A stretch of DNA of 8,468 nt from Clostridiales bacterium (GTDB taxonomy: Bacteria > Bacillota > Clostridia > Oscillospirales > Oscillospiraceae): assembly GCA_021199695.1 (NCBI GenBank), contig JAJQHP010000095.1, positions 1-8,468 on the forward strand, in the 5' to 3' direction. The notes beneath the pieces were generated by a model. That model was not told the DNA's origin and did no database searches. It saw only the letters and a program-made list of their open reading frames with translations. The position numbers and the translations under genes are program-made. Shown here one piece after another: positions 5,742 through 8,468 of the stretch. Positions within the stretch are counted from its first letter, which is position 1. The number at the start of each line of letters is the position of its first letter.

Positions 5742-6565
5742 CCGGAGGAAAGCGGGTGCTCTCCCTCCAGGATCTCTCCTGTGTGGGACAGTGCTCCCTG
5801 ACGGCGGCGCTGCCGGTGCTCTCCGCCTGCGGGGTGGAGTGCTGTGTGCTGCCCACCGCCATTCTCTCCACCCACACCGGACCGGAGTTTGACCCGCCGG
5901 TGGTCTGTCCCCTGACGGATGTTCTCCCGGCTGTCTGGGAGAGCTGGAGGAAGCAGGGCTTTACCTTCGACGCCCTGGCCCTGGGCTATCTGGGGGCGGG
6001 GACCATGGACTTCGCCGCCCGGGTGGTGGACGACCTCCGGGACAGCGCGTTTATCCTCATCGACCCGGCCATGGGGGACAACGGGCGGTTTTACGCTGGC
6101 TTCGGCCCGGACTACGCCGCCCGGATGGCATCTCTTTGCAGCCGGGCGGACATCCTCCTCCCCAACCTCACCGAGGGCTGTCTCCTGCTGGGGGAGCCGG
6201 TGGCGGAGGAATATGACGAGGACTTCTGCCTCCGCCTGGCCCGACGACTGGGAGCGCTTGGCCCCAAAACGGTGGTGCTCACCGGCCTGGACTGCATTCC
6301 CGGTCAGGCGACCAACCTGATCTATCGTGCTGAGAGCGGAAGCGTCGTCTTTCAAAGTCAGCCCCGCCTGCCGGGTCGGTTCCACGGAACGGGGGACCTG
6401 TTCGCCGCCGCCCTCCTGGGGCGGCTGATGAGGGGCGACACCCTGGAACAGGCGGCGGAGACCGCCAGCGCCTTCGTTGCCGCTGCCATCCGCCGCACCG
6501 GCCCGGAGCATCCCTACGGGGTGCAGTTCGAGGGGTGCCTGGGGATGCTGACTGCTGACCACTGA
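5738..6565 (+). CDS. pdxK: Pyridoxamine/pyridoxal kinase (ribokinase-like)
   Basis: This 275-residue protein is of usual length for the family. It phosphorylates vitamin B6 vitamers with ATP to make pyridoxal phosphate in the salvage pathway. Visible signatures are the N-terminal LSLQDLSCVGQCSLTAALPVL, the substrate loop TAILSTHTG (40-48), DPAMGDNGRFY (109-119), NLTEGCLLLG (143-152) and the anion-hole and catalytic motif GTGD with Asp220. The GTG start overlaps the stop of the AP endonuclease gene (GTGA at 5738-5741), with GGAG 8 nt upstream. A second GTG at 5756 has a better ribosome site (GGAGG, 5744-5748) but would leave only five residues before the conserved Asp, so the first start is preferred. 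The 3' end has two tandem CTGACCA copies (6555-6568). It converges with ypeB, 19 bp away. Confidence 0.92.
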   Translation: MTGGKRVLSLQDLSCVGQCSLTAALPVLSACGVECCVLPTAILSTHTGPEFDPPVVCPLTDVLPAVWESWRKQGFTFDALALGYLGAGTMDFAARVVDDLRDSAFILIDPAMGDNGRFYAGFGPDYAARMASLCSRADILLPNLTEGCLLLGEPVAEEYDEDFCLRLARRLGALGPKTVVLTGLDCIPGQATNLIYRAESGSVVFQSQPRLPGRFHGTGDLFAAALLGRLMRGDTLEQAAETASAFVAAAIRRTGPEHPYGVQFEGCLGMLTADH

Positions 6566-6584
6566 CCACTACTCACTGAAATGC

Positions 6585-7943
6585 CTACATCGCCAGCGTC
6601 CCGTGCTCGTCCTCCAGCAGCAGGAGGATTTTTTCCTCCGCCCCGGTCATGGCGTTGACGTAGATGATGACGTGACTGCCCTCCTCCGTCTCGCAGAGGA
6701 ACTCCCAGCAGAGGCGCTCATACTCCCCCTGGCTGGGCACCACCGCCTGGCGGACAGAGAGAATATTCAGAGCGTCCGCCACCATCTCCTGCGTCTCCTC
6801 CTGGGAGACGATGGGAGATTCCAGCGTCCGCTGATGGTGGTTGGTGAGATAGCCCTGGGCTTCAAAGCCCAGCAGACTGCCGTCCGCCATGGAGACGGAC
6901 ACCTTCACCAGATCGGGATAGCAGTAGGCCCCATCCTGAAGGGCGCAGAAGTTCACCGTCAGGATGTTGTTCTGAAGGGAGTAGTAGCTCTCTCCCATCT
7001 CCCCGTAGCCCAGCCGCTCCAGGGCCGTCCTGGCGGCCTGAACCCCCTGCTCGGGGGATAAATTTTGCTCCGCCGGAGTCCCCTGAGTCATCAGGGAGAG
7101 GAGCTGCCCGCCCTGCCGGGTGACGGAGACGGTCCTCCGCCCGAGATCCGTCTCCCCGGAGAGGGTATAGGTGGGAATGTCCCCCTCTACCGTACCCTCC
7201 GCCGTCAGAGTATCGCCTCCCAGCAGCTCCCGGGCGACGGCTAAAGCCTCCTCCTGGGAGATCTCCTCCAGCCCCTCCAGGGCCAGGGGCGTTTTGCCTG
7301 TCAGGTGCTGGGAGAAGGGGCCGTCATAGACCAGGCTGGGCAGCTCCGGGAAATCCGCCTCCACCGACTGAAACCCGGAGACGGGCTCCTCCGTCTCCTC
7401 CGTGGAGGCGGACAGCCGGGCCTGGGCGGCCTCCACGTTGTCGATGGAGAAGCTGCCGTCAAACAGCTCCAGCTCCAGCTCGTCCAGCTGTTGAGAGAGG
7501 GTCCGGGCGGCCTGAGAGAGCTGACTCCAGCTGTCCCGGTCCTCCTCCGTCCATGTCCCCTCCAGGGCGGCGGAGCGGGAGAGCGCCTGGGCATAGTCCC
7601 CCACCGTGGCCAGGAAGGCGGCGGTCTGCTCCAGCTCCACGTTAGCCATGGGGAGCTGCCCCAGGGCCATCTGGGCGGCGGTGGCCTGGGCGGAGATTTC
7701 GCTGCACAGGGAGCAGAACATGGGGGCGGAGGTGACATACTGCCCCTTTTGCAGGGCGGCGTCCATCCGGTCCAGGCTGGCAGTCACCTCGGAGAAGGCG
7801 TGGAGATAGGTGTTGGAGACGGTGCGCTGGAGCTGGTCTGCCCGGTATCGCTCCTGAATGGCGACGCCGCAGACGATGACCAGAACGGCGGCAAAAAAGG
7901 AGACGGCGCGGATGCGCCCCCGGCGGCTGAACGGACTGGACAT
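6585..7943 (-). CDS. ypeB: Spore germination protein YpeB
   Basis: This 452-residue protein matches the roughly 450-residue length of Bacillus YpeB. It has a short basic N-terminus, one membrane segment (about 12-29) serving as an uncleaved anchor, a helical Ala/Gln/Glu-rich domain (about 35-185), the family hallmark LPSLVYDGPFSQHL (201-214), and then three PepSY-like repeats (about 228-285, 296-363 and 379-440). In Bacillus, YpeB is made in the forespore and is needed for stability and placement of the cortex-lytic enzyme SleB. ATG 7943 is chosen because AGGAGG (7953-7958) lies 9 nt upstream; the 47-codon extension upstream would cross the promoters. A sigma-G-like promoter precedes it. sleB is not adjacent, unlike in Bacillus where sleB-ypeB is an operon. 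Confidence 0.93.
   Translation of the reverse strand: MSSPFSRRGRIRAVSFFAAVLVIVCGVAIQERYRADQLQRTVSNTYLHAFSEVTASLDRMDAALQKGQYVTSAPMFCSLCSEISAQATAAQMALGQLPMANVELEQTAAFLATVGDYAQALSRSAALEGTWTEEDRDSWSQLSQAARTLSQQLDELELELFDGSFSIDNVEAAQARLSASTEETEEPVSGFQSVEADFPELPSLVYDGPFSQHLTGKTPLALEGLEEISQEEALAVARELLGGDTLTAEGTVEGDIPTYTLSGETDLGRRTVSVTRQGGQLLSLMTQGTPAEQNLSPEQGVQAARTALERLGYGEMGESYYSLQNNILTVNFCALQDGAYCYPDLVKVSVSMADGSLLGFEAQGYLTNHHQRTLESPIVSQEETQEMVADALNILSVRQAVVPSQGEYERLCWEFLCETEEGSHVIIYVNAMTGAEEKILLLLEDEHGTLAM
6610..6634 (+). terminator. Probable terminator of the xth-pdxK unit, inside the ypeB 3' end
   Basis: On the plus strand TCCTCC (6610-6615) and GGAGGA (6623-6628) form a perfect 6-bp stem with a 7-nt loop, followed by six T (6629-6634). 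It lies 45 nt past the kinase stop and within the antisense of the ypeB coding region. GGAGG could instead pair with CCTCC at 6635-6639, which would compete with the terminator. Confidence 0.55.
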
Positions 7944-7978
7944 GGGACGGTTCCTCCTTGAAATGGATTTCTCCTGTT

Positions 7979-8007
7979 CAGTATGGGAGAAAACAGGGGA
8001 ATCATGC
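7979..8007 (-). promoter_or_regulatory. ypeB: Sigma-G-like sporulation promoter of ypeB
   Basis: On the minus strand GCATG (8003-8007) and CATACTG (7979-7985) are 17 bp apart. They resemble the forespore sigma-G pattern (G-H-A-T-R, about 18 bp, CATNHTA), differing at the last -10 base. The position, about 36 bp before the ATG, and the gene's role support it. Confidence 0.5.
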
Positions 8008-8026
8008 CGGGAATTTGTGGCCGCCC

Positions 8027-8055
8027 TTGCAATTTTCTCCCGTACCGGATATAAT
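8027..8055 (+). promoter_or_regulatory. prfC: Sigma-A promoter of prfC
   Basis: TTGCAA (8027-8032), a 17-bp spacer and a perfect TATAAT (8050-8055). The predicted start is near 8062, giving a leader of about 35 nt. Its -35 box is 19 bp from that of the divergent ypeB promoter. Confidence 0.8.
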
Positions 8056-8096
8056 GAGAACGATTTTTGCCAGATGAATTTCACGGAGGTCTTTCC

Positions 8097-8468
8097 ATGT
8101 CAAAATACGAATCGGAGATCAGCCGCCGCAGGACCTTTGCCATCATCTCCCACCCGGACGCAGGCAAGACGACGCTGACGGAAAAGCTCCTGCTCTACGG
8201 CGGGGCCATCAACCAGGCGGGTGTGGTCAAGGGCAAGCGCAACGCCCGGGCCGCCACCTCGGACTGGATGGAAATTGAAAAGCAGCGCGGTATCTCGGTG
8301 ACCAGCTCGGTGATGCAGTTCCAGTATCAGGGCTTCTGCATCAATATTCTGGACACCCCGGGCCACCAGGACTTCTCCGAGGACACTTACCGCACCCTCA
8401 TGGCTGCGGACTCCGCCGTCATGGTCATCGACGCGGCCAAGGGCGTGGAGCCACAGACCCGGAAGCTG
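8097..8468 (+). CDS. prfC: Peptide chain release factor 3 (N-terminal part)
   Basis: The first 124 codons are visible; the gene runs off the window. RF3 is a translational GTPase that recycles RF1/RF2 from the ribosome after peptide release. The G domain is intact as far as seen: P-loop SHPDAGKTT (18-26), the RF3-specific [27 protein letters not shown] segment carrying the switch I Thr, and G3 [12 protein letters not shown] starting at Asp86, then the [16 protein letters not shown] strand and helix. The TSDWM...RGISV wording separates RF3 from EF-G and EF-Tu. ATG 8097 follows GGAGG (8085-8089) with 7 nt. It is divergent from ypeB, with a near-consensus vegetative promoter. Confidence 0.96.
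   Translation, partial: MSKYESEISRRRTFAIISHPDAGKTTLTEKLLLYGGAINQAGVVKGKRNARAATSDWMEIEKQRGISVTSSVMQFQYQGFCINILDTPGHQDFSEDTYRTLMAADSAVMVIDAAKGVEPQTRKL

Noticed and set aside
5696..6562. Long minus-strand open frame opposite the kinase gene
   Set aside because: It is antisense to a complete kinase with all motifs; no ribosome site or recognisable domain.
6555..6568. Tandem CTGACCA repeat at the end of the kinase gene
   Set aside because: Only two 7-bp copies; likely chance with no sign of a mobile element or attachment site.
7944..8084. In-frame 47-codon upstream extension of YpeB
   Set aside because: It crosses both divergent promoters and would put a charged segment before the membrane anchor; ATG 7943 has AGGAGG upstream.

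Overview
The window looks like a GC-rich, spore-forming member of the Clostridia, most likely an Oscillospiraceae relative of the Flavonifractor/Oscillibacter/Lawsonibacter type. This is inferred from high G+C coding sequence, strong AGGAGG ribosome sites, the spore germination protein YpeB, a QueT vitamin-type transporter and an iron-sulfur aldo/keto reductase. It has not been checked by any search. Coding density is high, no gap without a gene exceeds about 185 bp, and I saw no mobile element, CRISPR array, tRNA or rRNA.

Left third (1-3526): an accessory catabolic or redox block. A membrane-anchored protein whose visible end resembles the start of a GH3 domain (minus strand, cut by the window edge) diverges from a LysR-type regulator. 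Downstream of the regulator lie an aldo/keto reductase with two C-terminal 4Fe-4S motifs and a carboxymuconolactone-decarboxylase/cupin fusion, closed by a long hairpin. The striking feature is regulatory. A LysR-type dyad (TATGC-N7-GCATA) lies between the divergent genes and a 14/17 near-copy lies upstream of the reductase. Each is centred about 66 bp upstream of the predicted start of the gene it would activate. The first also covers the regulator's own -35 box. This suggests one regulon: GH3-like protein, reductase and CMD-cupin protein, with an autorepressed activator.

Middle (3527-6634): housekeeping genes on the plus strand. These are a family 4 uracil-DNA glycosylase, the queuosine-precursor ECF transporter subunit QueT behind a hairpin-rich leader that may be a preQ1-type riboswitch, an exonuclease III-family AP endonuclease, and a pyridoxamine/pyridoxal kinase coupled to it by a GTGA overlap. 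The two base-excision-repair genes flank queT. A likely terminator for the kinase lies inside the end of the opposing gene.

Right part (6585-8468): ypeB on the minus strand, with a sigma-G-like promoter and no sleB beside it. It diverges from prfC (release factor 3, cut by the window edge), which has a near-consensus sigma-A promoter.
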